The position numbers were made by a program, and so were the translations under genes. Shown one piece after another: positions 1 to 5,958 of a DNA stretch of 7,288 nt. Positions within the stretch are counted from its first letter, which is position 1. The number at the start of each line of letters is the position of its first letter. The stretch is from Anaerotignum sp. (lineage in GTDB: Bacteria; Bacillota; Clostridia; Lachnospirales; Anaerotignaceae): assembly GCA_017442465.1 (NCBI GenBank), contig JAFRZQ010000264.1, positions 1-7,288 of the forward strand, in the 5' to 3' direction. A model generated the notes under the pieces. That model was given only the letters and a program-made list of their open reading frames with translations, searched no databases and had not been told where the DNA came from.

Positions 1-942
1 ATCTTCAAAAATATGGGTACAGCTTTCGATCAGCGCCTTTCCTCGCAGGCTGATCTCTGCCAGATCGGGGATCTCCAGCCAGATGCTGTTCCCCGCAAAC
101 AGCAGAATATCTCCATTGATATTTTCAATGAGCAGCTTTTTTATCACCCGATTTTTCTGTTTCAGAATGCCTTCTGCCATCTCCTTCAGCTGGGCCTGGT
201 TCAGGGTATAGGCCACTTTTTTGTAATACTGCAGCCTGCCCCATTCCTTCACCTTTTCTGCACTTTCCACCTGATACGCTTTCCGTTCCGTTTCCTTTCG
301 CCCTGCATGATACAGCTGAACTCCGTTATATGTATCTTTACTGATGTCCGTTTTATAAGTATAGTCACTGATGCCCCCGTCGCACTTCAGCACTGCATCC
401 GTTACCATTTCTTCTCTCTCCTTCACCACCAGAGCACCGCCCTGGTCAAAGAGGAAGTATTCCTTGCCTGTCGCATATCCGCAGATCTCCAGTGCGGAAA
501 GCATGATATCCATCAATGTCTCTCCTTCTTCGATCCTCTGGGGTATCTTCCAGCCGCTGTCCGTAATATGGCCGATCCGCAGCCCATAGTCTGCTCCAAT
601 CGTCTGTATGATCTCCTGCATTCCCTTGTTCACAAAAACATAGGTTGCCTTGTTCCGTGCCAGATAAAACATCTGGTCATAGGCCGTCACAGAAATGATC
701 TGCTCACTGGTACGCTCCTTCGTCATTACATATCCGCTGAAGCAGATCCTTCCATCAACAGACAAAGTCACCTTATCCCCCTCCACAAAGTTCACGATCC
801 CGTCTCTGACCACCTTGCATTTCAGCCTGCCAGCTTTCCCCATAATGCTGGCATACCATTCCACACCACCTTCCAGAACCGGCTCATATACATTGCTGCC
901 ATGCTGCAGCAAAACCTTCACTTCCAACCCTTGCACCCCCAT
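1..942 (-). CDS. Baseplate hub protein, XkdQ-like (C-terminus cut by window edge)
   Basis: This frame stays open to position 1 and gives up to 314 residues, so only the last few residues are missing (XkdQ-type proteins are about 320-330). Such proteins form the gp27-like ring that joins tube to spike. Visible support: the start 'LEVKVLLQHGSNVYEPVLEG', then 'VEWYASIMGKAGRLKCKVVR' (strand pairs with the G-x-L-x-F/C-x-V pattern), 'GDKVTLSVDGRICFSGYVMT' (the family's 'G..V....g...F.G.V' strand), 'ISVTAYDQMFYLARNKATYV' (the conserved 'v.v.aYDq..YL..nk..y..'), 'GWKIPQRIEEGETLMDIML', 'LVVKEREEM', 'SKDTYNGVQLY' and a final 'LRGKALIESCTHIF'. Start is uncertain: ATG at 942 has no clear Shine-Dalgarno, while TTG at 925-927 follows GGGGGTG by six bases. 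The gene begins three bases after the LysM stop if ATG is used. The product role is inferred from family and position. Confidence 0.92.
   Translation of the reverse strand, partial: MGVQGLEVKVLLQHGSNVYEPVLEGGVEWYASIMGKAGRLKCKVVRDGIVNFVEGDKVTLSVDGRICFSGYVMTKERTSEQIISVTAYDQMFYLARNKATYVFVNKGMQEIIQTIGADYGLRIGHITDSGWKIPQRIEEGETLMDIMLSALEICGYATGKEYFLFDQGGALVVKEREEMVTDAVLKCDGGISDYTYKTDISKDTYNGVQLYHAGRKETERKAYQVESAEKVKEWGRLQYYKKVAYTLNQAQLKEMAEGILKQKNRVIKKLLIENINGDILLFAGNSIWLEIPDLAEISLRGKALIESCTHIFED
934..939 (-). promoter_or_regulatory. Candidate ribosome binding site for a TTG start of the hub gene
   Basis: GGGGTG (part of ATGGGGGTG) sits six bases before TTG at 925-927. The ATG at 942 is preceded only by an A/T-rich stretch, so the shorter product beginning LEVKVLLQHG is a realistic alternative. 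The coding region is otherwise unchanged. Confidence 0.4.
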
Positions 943-945
943 CTT

Positions 946-1605
946 TTATATTTTTAATACCTGACCGGGATAGATTTTATTCGGATCGCTGATACCGTTC
1001 TTTTTCGCGATCTCTTTATATTTCGTTCCATCCCCCAATTGTTTTTTTGCAATATTCCAAAGGCAGTCTCCTTTTTTCACTGTATAAGTGGCAGCAGGTG
1101 TTTTTGCCTGCCGTTCCTGCCCCTGCTCCATCAGAACGTTGCCGCCGTCCTGATTTTTCACACTGTAACGGATGCTTTTCGCCGCTTTCCACTCCTTCCA
1201 GTGCAGTTCCACCCAGAAGTCCCCTTGTTCGCCGCCTTTTTCCGTCACTGTGTAATCTTCCAGCAACACATCCATATTCCCGCAAAACAACTGGGTCCCA
1301 TCTGCCAGTCTTCTGAATAAGATCAACTGCACCGGCTTTGCTGCCGCTTTATATTCCTTAAAACAATTCAGAAAATACTCCGGCTCATGGAACCCATCTT
1401 CCATCTGCACAAAGCTGTACATTCTTCCCGGCAAAAGCACTGTAAATCGAATTTCCTGCAGCCCAGGCTTCTTCGCCAGATTGATCTCCCCAAAATTCAG
1501 GATATAAACCACCTTATTCCGATTTCCTGCTTTTGTTTCGATTTCAGAAGGTGTCACCGGCAGCAGGATTTGCTTCCCGTCCTGCTTCAGATAAATTCGA
1601 TACAT
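946..1605 (-). CDS. LysM-domain tail protein, XkdP-like
   Basis: This 219-residue protein occupies the XkdP slot, next to the hub gene. In PBSX-like tails XkdP-type proteins lie at the tube/baseplate end. Residues 1-130 resemble the N-terminal domain of this group: 'MYRIYLKQDGKQILLPVTPS' with the 'LPV.P..ie...' opening, then 'YILNFGEINLAKKPGLQEIRF' shortened pattern (G-x-I-N-L), and 'FVELHWKEWK'-like 'FWVELHWKEW'. A linker (about 140-172) leads to one LysM domain at 173-219 with the canonical 'TYTVKKGDCLWNIAKKQLGD' start and 'NKIYPGQVLKI' end, which should bind peptidoglycan or another partner. The domain is intact at the extreme C-terminus. The start ATG has GGAGGTG eight bases upstream, inside the end of the chaperone gene. 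Residue-level function of the N-domain (possibly gp53-like) is uncertain. Confidence 0.92.
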   Translation of the reverse strand: MYRIYLKQDGKQILLPVTPSEIETKAGNRNKVVYILNFGEINLAKKPGLQEIRFTVLLPGRMYSFVQMEDGFHEPEYFLNCFKEYKAAAKPVQLILFRRLADGTQLFCGNMDVLLEDYTVTEKGGEQGDFWVELHWKEWKAAKSIRYSVKNQDGGNVLMEQGQERQAKTPAATYTVKKGDCLWNIAKKQLGDGTKYKEIAKKNGISDPNKIYPGQVLKI

Positions 1606-1949
1606 CCGCCTTCACCTCCGTTGATCTCCTCTACTGCCATCCGCAGTCGGTCGTATTCCCCCGCCAGCAGCAGTTTTTTCAGCAGCCGCTCTGCACCGAC
1701 CACGCCATAGCTGTTCTGCAGTGCTGCATCCTTCAGGTCAGGAAAGACCACGCTTTCCGCCAGCACCGCACCTTCGTATCGCTTCTCATCCTCACCGTAT
1801 CTAAGCCAGATATCTTCATTTTCCCTCTGGCTCATAGGGCGGATGCGAAAAAGCATCTGCCCGCCGTCTTTTGCAAGTCTCTCCGTCAGAAGGACTTCTC
1901 TTTCTCCCCGATCCTTCCGATTTTCTTTGTAAAAACATTCCTGTCCCAT
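1587..1949 (-). CDS. Tail assembly chaperone, XkdN-like, with atypical C-terminus
   Basis: This 120-residue protein is expected to coat or load the tape measure protein during tail assembly. The N-terminal part 'EREVLLTERLAKDGG' and 'MLFRIRPMSQRENEDIW' correspond to the XkdN pattern 'sErf.d..G....f.ir.is..En..ir'. Residues 69-108 hold the strongest match: 'VVFPDLKDAALQNSYGVVGA' followed by 'ERLLKKLLLAGEYDRL' and 'VEEING'. In relatives I recall the protein continuing after N-G with a segment ending near 'EAKN'; here it changes to Gly-rich 'GEGGCIEFI' and stops inside the LysM gene, overlapping it by 19 bases. The open frame could begin at 2015, but ATG at 1949 is chosen because it has AGGGAGG five bases upstream and the longer version would be antifamily sequence overlapping the tube gene. 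No tape measure gene follows, which is the expected neighbour. Confidence 0.85.
   Translation of the reverse strand: MGQECFYKENRKDRGEREVLLTERLAKDGGQMLFRIRPMSQRENEDIWLRYGEDEKRYEGAVLAESVVFPDLKDAALQNSYGVVGAERLLKKLLLAGEYDRLRMAVEEINGGEGGCIEFI
1612..1619 (-). promoter_or_regulatory. LysM gene ribosome binding site inside the chaperone C-terminus
   Basis: GGAGGTGA precedes the LysM ATG at 1605 and encodes the divergent 'GGE' of the chaperone. The TGA within it is in the LysM reading frame, so no upstream extension of the LysM protein is possible. It marks the point where the chaperone stops looking like its family. Confidence 0.75.
1674..1679 (-). other. A6 tract in the chaperone gene, weak frameshift candidate
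   Basis: CTG AAA AAA CTG encodes L-K-K-L in the conserved part of the chaperone. Tail chaperone genes often carry a programmed -1 shift. Here a -1 shift would add only about 20 codons before a TGA at 1614-1612. The tract is not a canonical X-XXY-YYZ heptamer in this frame (GAAAAAAC read as AAA AAA), so use as a recoding site is doubtful. Confidence 0.2.
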
Positions 1950-1974
1950 AAAACCCTCCCTGCAATTCAAAAAA

Positions 1975-2430
1975 TCATACTGTATCGAATGTATCCAGCA
2001 GTTCCACACCACCAAAGGTGAATTTCATTTCTTCCTCCATGGCCGCTTCCTCCACATCCAGTTTACCGATCAGCATTTCTTCAATGTTCACATCTTTCAG
2101 CAGCACCGTCTGTCTGCCTGTTTCCCCCGTAGGGTCTTCGTTTGTCAGCATCAGTTCAAAATAAGTGTCCACACCGTTTTTCATGTAGTCCACCATCACT
2201 TCTCTGAACAGGCTGCTCACATAGTAAACCATCATGGTACCGGTGCCTTCCCAGCCACCGCTTTTCTGCTGCTTTGCTGTCAGTCCCAGAATAGGGATAG
2301 CTGTTCTTGTCTTCTTCACCTTTGCCTGCACATTTTTCACCTGCATCAGTTCGTGTCTTTTCCCGTCAATGATGGCAAAGCAGGTGCCCATCGCACCATT
2401 TACGGTATCTTTTGCTCTCAGATAACCCAT
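1975..2430 (-). CDS. Tail tube protein, XkdM-like
   Basis: This 151-residue protein should stack in hexameric rings to form the inner tube inside the sheath. It matches the XkdM tube family well along its whole length: the start 'AKDTVNGAMGTCFAIIDGKR' (N-G-x-x-G turn), 'VKNVQAKVKKTRTAIPILG' (31-49), 'GGWEGTGTMMVYYVSS' (58-73, with the conserved G-T-G-T), 'DYMKNGVDTYFEL' (81-93), 'VLLKDVNIEEM' (109-119) and the ending 'LDVEEAAMEEEMKFTFGGVE'. Length is as expected (about 145-150). A strong AAGGAGGTG five bases before the ATG overlaps the sheath stop codon (gap 12 bases), so both proteins may be made in a coordinated ratio. No odd insertion or extra domain is seen. Confidence 0.95.
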   Translation of the reverse strand: MGYLRAKDTVNGAMGTCFAIIDGKRHELMQVKNVQAKVKKTRTAIPILGLTAKQQKSGGWEGTGTMMVYYVSSLFREVMVDYMKNGVDTYFELMLTNEDPTGETGRQTVLLKDVNIEEMLIGKLDVEEAAMEEEMKFTFGGVELLDTFDTV

Positions 2431-2442
2431 ATCCGCACCTCC

Positions 2443-3735
2443 TTACACAACTTCTACTTTCATATACAGTTTTTCCATGGCATCCACAGGCTGTACGTTT
2501 TCATATACCACCACGTCCTGCTTTTCTACGCCTTTTTCCACAGTGATATCATCCGCTGTAAAGTTCTCAATGGCTTCGATCTTCATCAGCTGTTCGTGGT
2601 ATGCCAGGATCTCTGCTTTCAGCAGATTTCTGCCGTTTGTGTTATTGGTCTGTTTGCCCAGATAATATTTACTGAAAATATTCGCTACATCGTTCGCGAT
2701 GCTGTCCAGAACCCTTACCACTCTGTTACTGGAAAAATCACTGTTTTTCGCTGTCTCAAAGGAAGTAAAGCTGTTGATATCCCTCAGCACACGCATCTGG
2801 CCGTCTTCCTCATAAAACAGGAACTGCCCCGCCTGAATGCCTTTGATGTATTCACTCTTTTTCAGTTTTACATCCACTTCGTACTCGCCGTCGTAAACCA
2901 CATTCGTCAGGCTTTCGTTCACTTCCGCACCGGCTGTTGCCCCTGCTGTCCAGTAAACCAGTTCCTTCGCAGCACCCACAGAGATCACCCCTTCATGGTC
3001 TGCCTCTGCGTAGTCATGCAGCACAGTCACAAACTTCACACCTTCTTCTTCACGCATTCTCTTTGTGAAGTTCACGAACAACTTCTTTGTTGTTTCGTCG
3101 CTGCCGTTATAAACCAATACATTGAAATCTTCCGCTTCTGCTGCCGCCAGAAAATCTGTATAACTGCCGCCTGTCGCTGCAGCCGTTGTGCCGCCCGTCA
3201 GATAAACCCCGGCAGCTGCAGTCAAGGCGCCTGTACCGCTGAAAGTCACATATTCGTTGTCTTCCAGTTCTTCAATGTTCGCTGCAGTCTGGGTATCTAC
3301 CATTTCCGTATCCAGATAAGTTTCCACATCAAAATACCCCTCTGCATCTACACATGTTGCAATCGCAACACAAATATCATTCCCGCGTGTCCCGGCATAT
3401 TTCGCTGTCATCGTCAGATTACCCGCTGTTGCCTTCGCTTTTTCACCGCCGTTCAGTCGATACAGTCTCACCTTTTCTGCATGCAGGAACAGTTCCCGCA
3501 TATCCTTCATTTCATCGCTCAGGTAGTCATACCCAAACAGCATCTTGCTGTCCGTACGGAAGTCTGCCGCTTCCACTGTTTTCATGCCCTCTGCACCCCA
3601 GTCCAGTTCCATACCAACGCAAACCACGCCTCTTTCGCCCAGGCTGCCCATAGCTCTGGGTCTGGAAACAAAATTGATGTATGCCCCGGGCAGCACCTTA
3701 TTCTGCACTAAAAATGTGCCTCCGCCTAATGCCAT
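2443..3735 (-). CDS. Contractile tail sheath protein, XkdK-like
   Basis: This 430-residue protein forms the contractile outer sheath whose shortening drives the tube through the cell envelope. The start 'MALGGGTFLVQNKVLPGAYINF' is the typical opening of PBSX-type sheaths, whose N-terminal P-G-x-Y-I-x-F strand joins neighbouring subunits. 'SLGERGVVCVGMELDWG' (about 31-47) matches the R-G-h-x-x-x-P/h-h-x-L-x-W-G segment. The middle (about 100-215) is an Ala/Thr/Gly-rich beta domain ending in 'VYLTGGTTAAATGGSYTDFL', like the 'L-x-G-G' linker of the family. The C-terminal half contains 'NGRNLLKAEILAYHEQLMKI' and ends in the 'MEKLYMKVEVV' strand, the C-terminal arm that completes the sheath mesh. 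Length fits XkdK relatives (about 430-470). Start ATG at 3735 has AAGGGGG seven bases upstream. The sheath identifies the tail as contractile (myovirus or R-type particle). Confidence 0.95.
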   Translation of the reverse strand: MALGGGTFLVQNKVLPGAYINFVSRPRAMGSLGERGVVCVGMELDWGAEGMKTVEAADFRTDSKMLFGYDYLSDEMKDMRELFLHAEKVRLYRLNGGEKAKATAGNLTMTAKYAGTRGNDICVAIATCVDAEGYFDVETYLDTEMVDTQTAANIEELEDNEYVTFSGTGALTAAAGVYLTGGTTAAATGGSYTDFLAAAEAEDFNVLVYNGSDETTKKLFVNFTKRMREEEGVKFVTVLHDYAEADHEGVISVGAAKELVYWTAGATAGAEVNESLTNVVYDGEYEVDVKLKKSEYIKGIQAGQFLFYEEDGQMRVLRDINSFTSFETAKNSDFSSNRVVRVLDSIANDVANIFSKYYLGKQTNNTNGRNLLKAEILAYHEQLMKIEAIENFTADDITVEKGVEKQDVVVYENVQPVDAMEKLYMKVEVV

Positions 3736-3736
3736 C

Positions 3737-3898
3737 TCAATTCCCCCTTCTTTCTTCTGTCAAATACGCTTCGATCGCCTTTTTCGCCTCATCCTTCGTG
3801 TAATCTCTGTCCTCCAGCACCGCCAGTACCAGATCAGAATGATACCCAAAGGTCTTGCTCTTACTCAGCTGTTCCCTGCTGAACTTATTCTTCTTCAT
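3737..3898 (-). CDS. Small conserved-looking phage protein (53 aa) before the sheath gene
   Basis: This short gene encodes 53 residues beginning MKKNKFSREQLSKSKTFGYH and ending EAYLTEERRGN. It overlaps the terminator gene by 14 bases and its TGA stop is one base before the sheath ATG, so the spacing leaves little doubt that it is translated. The sequence is a compact two-helix pattern: a basic 'FSREQLSKSKTFG' helix, 'DLVLAVLEDRDYTKDEAKKA', then a terminal helix. The motif of an acidic turn plus 'YT..E....I...L' recalls small hypothetical proteins found at the same place, between terminator and sheath, in several Clostridia and Listeria phages (recalled, not searched). Its function is unknown to me; a neck or sheath-assembly accessory role is only inferred from position. 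The sheath Shine-Dalgarno lies inside its last codons (ERRGN). Confidence 0.72.
   Translation of the reverse strand: MKKNKFSREQLSKSKTFGYHSDLVLAVLEDRDYTKDEAKKAIEAYLTEERRGN
3742..3752 (-). promoter_or_regulatory. Ribosome binding element AAGAAGGGGGA before sheath gene
   Basis: The third copy, seven bases before the sheath ATG and within the last codons of the 53-residue protein gene. Agreement with the scaffold copy extends further, to GAAAGAAGGGGGAA (14 bases). Confidence 0.8.
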
Positions 3899-4319
3899 AG
3901 CCAACCGTTTCCTTTCCGTTATATTCCAGCCGTTCCATCAGTCCGATTTCTTCTTCATCAAAAATGATGTGGTATTCATATACCACCGTAAATTTCACGC
4001 CATCCGCCGTTTTTTCATGCCTCATACCGCTGGCCGCATATTTCTCATCTTCCCCGATGATAAGAAGAATTTCATACAGCCCATCTACAGCCTCGATTCC
4101 TTCTGCTGCCGCTGTTTTCATCTCTCCGCAGAAATAATTGATCTCAAGCGTTACTTTTCTCATCGCTCTCCTGCCCATGAGCCGTTTCTGCTCCAGCTCT
4201 TTCAGTTCCACCGTAAAGCAAGGCTTTCTCCCGCCCTGTGGAACAAACTGCCCATACACAGGCAGCTGATATTTCTCCGAAATCGCCTGGATGACCGCCT
4301 TTCTGATGTCCTCTGTCAT
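3885..4319 (-). CDS. Probable tail terminator (DUF6838-like)
   Basis: This 144-residue protein is likely the hexameric ring that caps the finished tail tube and docks to the neck. The opening 'MTEDIRKAVIQAISEKYQLP' and following 'PCFTVELKELEQKRLMGRRA' fit the small alpha/beta terminators annotated as DUF6838-like in Clostridia prophages: an N-terminal helix, a strand containing P-C-F-x-V, a polar loop with Arg-rich turns, then 'LEINYF', a helix (EGIEAVDGLYEILLII) and paired strands 'FTVVYEYHIIFDEE'. It lies immediately before the small ORF and the sheath gene, the usual site for terminators in PBSX-like tails. The start ATG at 4319 shares four bases with the preceding stop and has no strong separate ribosome binding site, so it is probably translated by coupling. 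The family name is from memory of such sequences; a function other than a tail completion protein is possible. Confidence 0.7.
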   Translation of the reverse strand: MTEDIRKAVIQAISEKYQLPVYGQFVPQGGRKPCFTVELKELEQKRLMGRRAMRKVTLEINYFCGEMKTAAAEGIEAVDGLYEILLIIGEDEKYAASGMRHEKTADGVKFTVVYEYHIIFDEEEIGLMERLEYNGKETVGYEEE

Positions 4320-4678
4320 ACCGCATCTCTCCTTCTCAGCCCCACCGCTTTATGGGTCAGGAAAATCTGGCTGTCGCCTGCCGCAAAATACTGCCGTTCC
4401 TCGCCGTTTTCCTTTTTCACGAGGATGGTACTCCCCGCAGGGATGGTTTTCGATGCAGGGTAAAGCAGAATGACTGTCTTTTCCATCTGTGCCAGCAGGC
4501 CGTTTTCGCTACTTGCCACAGCCTTTTCTGTCAGACGGCAGGGGAAGGAATCCCCTTCCCCCTTCTGGTGCAAGGTCTCGCCCCAATCCGTGCCTTCCTC
4601 CATGAAAATCTCCACGTAACAGGTGTCCCAGAACAGGCTTTCCACAGCTTTTTTCGCTCGTTCGAATTCTCGCTTCAT
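4316..4678 (-). CDS. Probable head-closure / head-tail adaptor protein
   Basis: This 120-residue protein sits between the connector and the tail terminator genes, the place of SPP1 gp16-type head-closure proteins, which seal the portal channel and join head to tail. After a helical start (MKREFERAKKAVESLF), the rest looks like a small beta-rich protein: 'TCYVEIFMEEG', 'FPCRLTEKAV', 'MEKTVILLYPASKTIPAGST', then 'RQYFAAGDSQIFLTHKAV'. The 'P-A-G-S/T' turn followed by a Tyr-x-x-A-G-D strand is common in adaptor proteins of this type. No single diagnostic motif is visible, so the role rests mainly on order and size. The start at 4678 has a strong AGGAGG seven bases upstream in a 12-base gap after the connector stop. 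Its stop overlaps the next start (ATGA), so the two are probably coupled. Confidence 0.65.
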   Translation of the reverse strand: MKREFERAKKAVESLFWDTCYVEIFMEEGTDWGETLHQKGEGDSFPCRLTEKAVASSENGLLAQMEKTVILLYPASKTIPAGSTILVKKENGEERQYFAAGDSQIFLTHKAVGLRRRDAV

Positions 4679-4690
4679 GCCGCTCCTCCT

Positions 4691-5017
4691 TTACCAGTCC
4701 ATCTGTCTGTATCGGTCCAGTTCCACTTTGAAGCATCCCAGCATCTTCTGTTCATCTGCTCCATTCGAATCTCCTGCAAAGGTAATGGAAACATCCCCTT
4801 CTTTAATGCTTTTCGCTTTAGAGAAAGGTTCTGCAGCCATGCCGCTGTCCAGTACCATTCCCGCCAGGGAAACACCAACATCGATCAGTTTCTCTGGAAG
4901 TTCCGCAATATTGCAGTAGGCTTTCATCATCTCTACACTGCGTCCCGCCGCAAATTCCATGGCGGCAAGGTCGTCATTTCTTAATTCCACGAGTTTCGCC
5001 AGAATCTTCTCCTTCAT
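4691..5017 (-). CDS. Head-tail connector, gp6-like (head completion protein)
   Basis: This 108-residue, mainly helical protein probably forms the ring that extends the portal after packaging and receives the head-closure protein. The segment 'SVEMMKAYCNIAELPEKLID' (about residues 27-46) resembles the 'I..YCN..ELP..L' signature of gp6/gp15-like connectors in Gram-positive phages, followed by the expected 'VGVSLAGMVLDSG' helix. The C-terminal half holds 'IKEGDVSITFAG', common in the family, and ends with an aromatic/basic 'DRYRQMDW'. The open frame extends upstream into the capsid gene, but ATG at 5017 is preferred because it follows the capsid stop by 17 bases with a purine-rich GGCGGCGGAAGG leader; the upstream extension (starting 5086) is low-complexity Arg/Lys/Gly typical of an out-of-frame overlap. 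Position right after the capsid gene agrees with the role. Confidence 0.82.
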   Translation of the reverse strand: MKEKILAKLVELRNDDLAAMEFAAGRSVEMMKAYCNIAELPEKLIDVGVSLAGMVLDSGMAAEPFSKAKSIKEGDVSITFAGDSNGADEQKMLGCFKVELDRYRQMDW

Positions 5018-5034
5018 CCTTCCGCCGCCTTTCT

Positions 5035-5940
5035 TTATTCGCCTACGCTTACCAGTACGCCGTCCATGCCGTTGTCCATGATCCACAGGTCATGATATTT
5101 TCTGTAGTCGATCTTCCACGCATTGGCATTCTGGTTTGTCATAGGGTCAAAAATTCTTGTCACATCTGTTTTGGAAATAGCCACAGGCGCCTGTTTCACC
5201 ATAACGATCCAGTTGATACCTTTTGCATCTGCTGCCGCCGCAAAACCGCCTTCGGCATTTTCCACGCCATCCATAAATGTGTACTTTGTCTGGAATCTTA
5301 CAGAAGGTACACGGATGATAGGACAACCATCGATTTCCTTCACCTTAATCTCTGCCTTGCCCTGCTCAAAGAAACCGCTCTGCAGTACATTTGTACCGCC
5401 CTTCGCCAGATCCAGCATACCTGCCACCTTCGCACTCATGGCGATCACGATCTCTGTGCATTCGCCTGCCGCATCTCTCACTGCAGTGATGTCATTCATC
5501 AGCGTTTCAAAAATGCTGTCTGCCGCAGGTGTGTATGTACTTGTTTTGCCTGCCGCTTCTGCCAGTTCGTAAATCTTGCTGTATCTGTAGGAATCGATCT
5601 CAGGGATCACCTTTGTGCTCTGGAATTCCCTCATCACCGCACCTGCTGTTGCCGCAAAGTTTGTTTCATCCACATCCATGGCATCCAGCTGGAAGGTTCT
5701 GCCCCTGTCCTGGGTCAGTGTTCTTGTTTCATAAGTCACCGCCACAGCACCCTGGGCAAAGCCGCTGTTTCTGTCGTAATCCCCCAGACCGCTCATGGTC
5801 ATTTTGGGAATTTTCACTTCCGCACCGCCGTTGTACTGTACCTGCATTGCATTGTCTTCCATCCAGCCTGTAGTGGATTTTTCCACCAGCTGTTTATCCA
5901 GTTCTGTCATAAAAACAGAAGCATACTGCATTGTATTCAT
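5035..5940 (-). CDS. Major capsid protein (HK97-like fold expected)
   Basis: This 301-residue protein is the expected shell subunit of the head. It directly follows the scaffold gene, has the right size, and shows a layout common in capsid proteins of Bacillota phages: an N-terminal helical arm (about residues 1-22), a 'GGAEVKIPKMTMSGLGDYDR' segment (38-57), then 'TLTQDRGRTFQLDAMDVDET' (74-93), the R-x-F-x-hD-x-MDVDET pattern typical of this coat group. The middle 'PEIDSYRYSKIYELA' helix (113-127) and the later 'ILDLAKG'-like spine region fit an HK97 P-domain. No protease gene or cleavable delta domain is evident, consistent with a separate scaffold. Start choice: ATG at 5940 with AAGGGGG eight bases upstream. 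No fused domain is seen. The fold is inferred from sequence style, not from a structure search. Confidence 0.93.
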   Translation of the reverse strand: MNTMQYASVFMTELDKQLVEKSTTGWMEDNAMQVQYNGGAEVKIPKMTMSGLGDYDRNSGFAQGAVAVTYETRTLTQDRGRTFQLDAMDVDETNFAATAGAVMREFQSTKVIPEIDSYRYSKIYELAEAAGKTSTYTPAADSIFETLMNDITAVRDAAGECTEIVIAMSAKVAGMLDLAKGGTNVLQSGFFEQGKAEIKVKEIDGCPIIRVPSVRFQTKYTFMDGVENAEGGFAAAADAKGINWIVMVKQAPVAISKTDVTRIFDPMTNQNANAWKIDYRKYHDLWIMDNGMDGVLVSVGE

Positions 5941-5947
5941 TCTCTCG

Positions 5948-5958
5948 TCCCCCTTCTT
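5948..5958 (-). promoter_or_regulatory. Ribosome binding element AAGAAGGGGGA before capsid gene
   Basis: The second copy of the 11-base element, eight bases before the capsid ATG. It overlaps the scaffold stop codon (TAAGAAGGGGGA), so termination and re-initiation could be linked. Confidence 0.8.

Noticed and set aside
13..957. A 314-codon plus-strand open frame opposite the hub gene
   Set aside because: The minus strand encodes a clear XkdQ-like protein over the same bases. The plus-strand translation is His/Leu/Phe-rich and has no ribosome binding site or family likeness.
1587..1605. Translational fusion of the chaperone to the LysM protein by a -1 frameshift
   Set aside because: The LysM frame is -1 relative to the chaperone, but a TGA at 1614-1612 lies in that frame just upstream of the LysM start, so a shift at the A6 tract cannot read through.
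1950..2015. Longer N-terminus of the chaperone (start at 2015)
   Set aside because: The extra 22 residues overlap the tube gene, do not look like the family, and the ATG at 1949 has its own strong Shine-Dalgarno.
2353..3711. A 452-codon open frame on the plus strand opposite the sheath gene
   Set aside because: It mirrors the sheath gene almost exactly, has a His/Phe/Cys-rich composition with no domain pattern, and is explained by rare TTA, CTA and TCA codons in the sense frame.
4557..4566. A fourth copy of the G-run ribosome-binding element inside the head-closure gene
   Set aside because: It matches 10 of 11 bases but has no ATG, GTG or TTG start with an open frame at the right distance, and encodes part of the protein (QKGEG).
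5018..5086. Longer N-terminus of the connector (start at 5086)
   Set aside because: The extension is Arg/Gly/Lys-rich sequence read out of frame from the capsid gene end; the ATG at 5017 just after the capsid stop is better placed.
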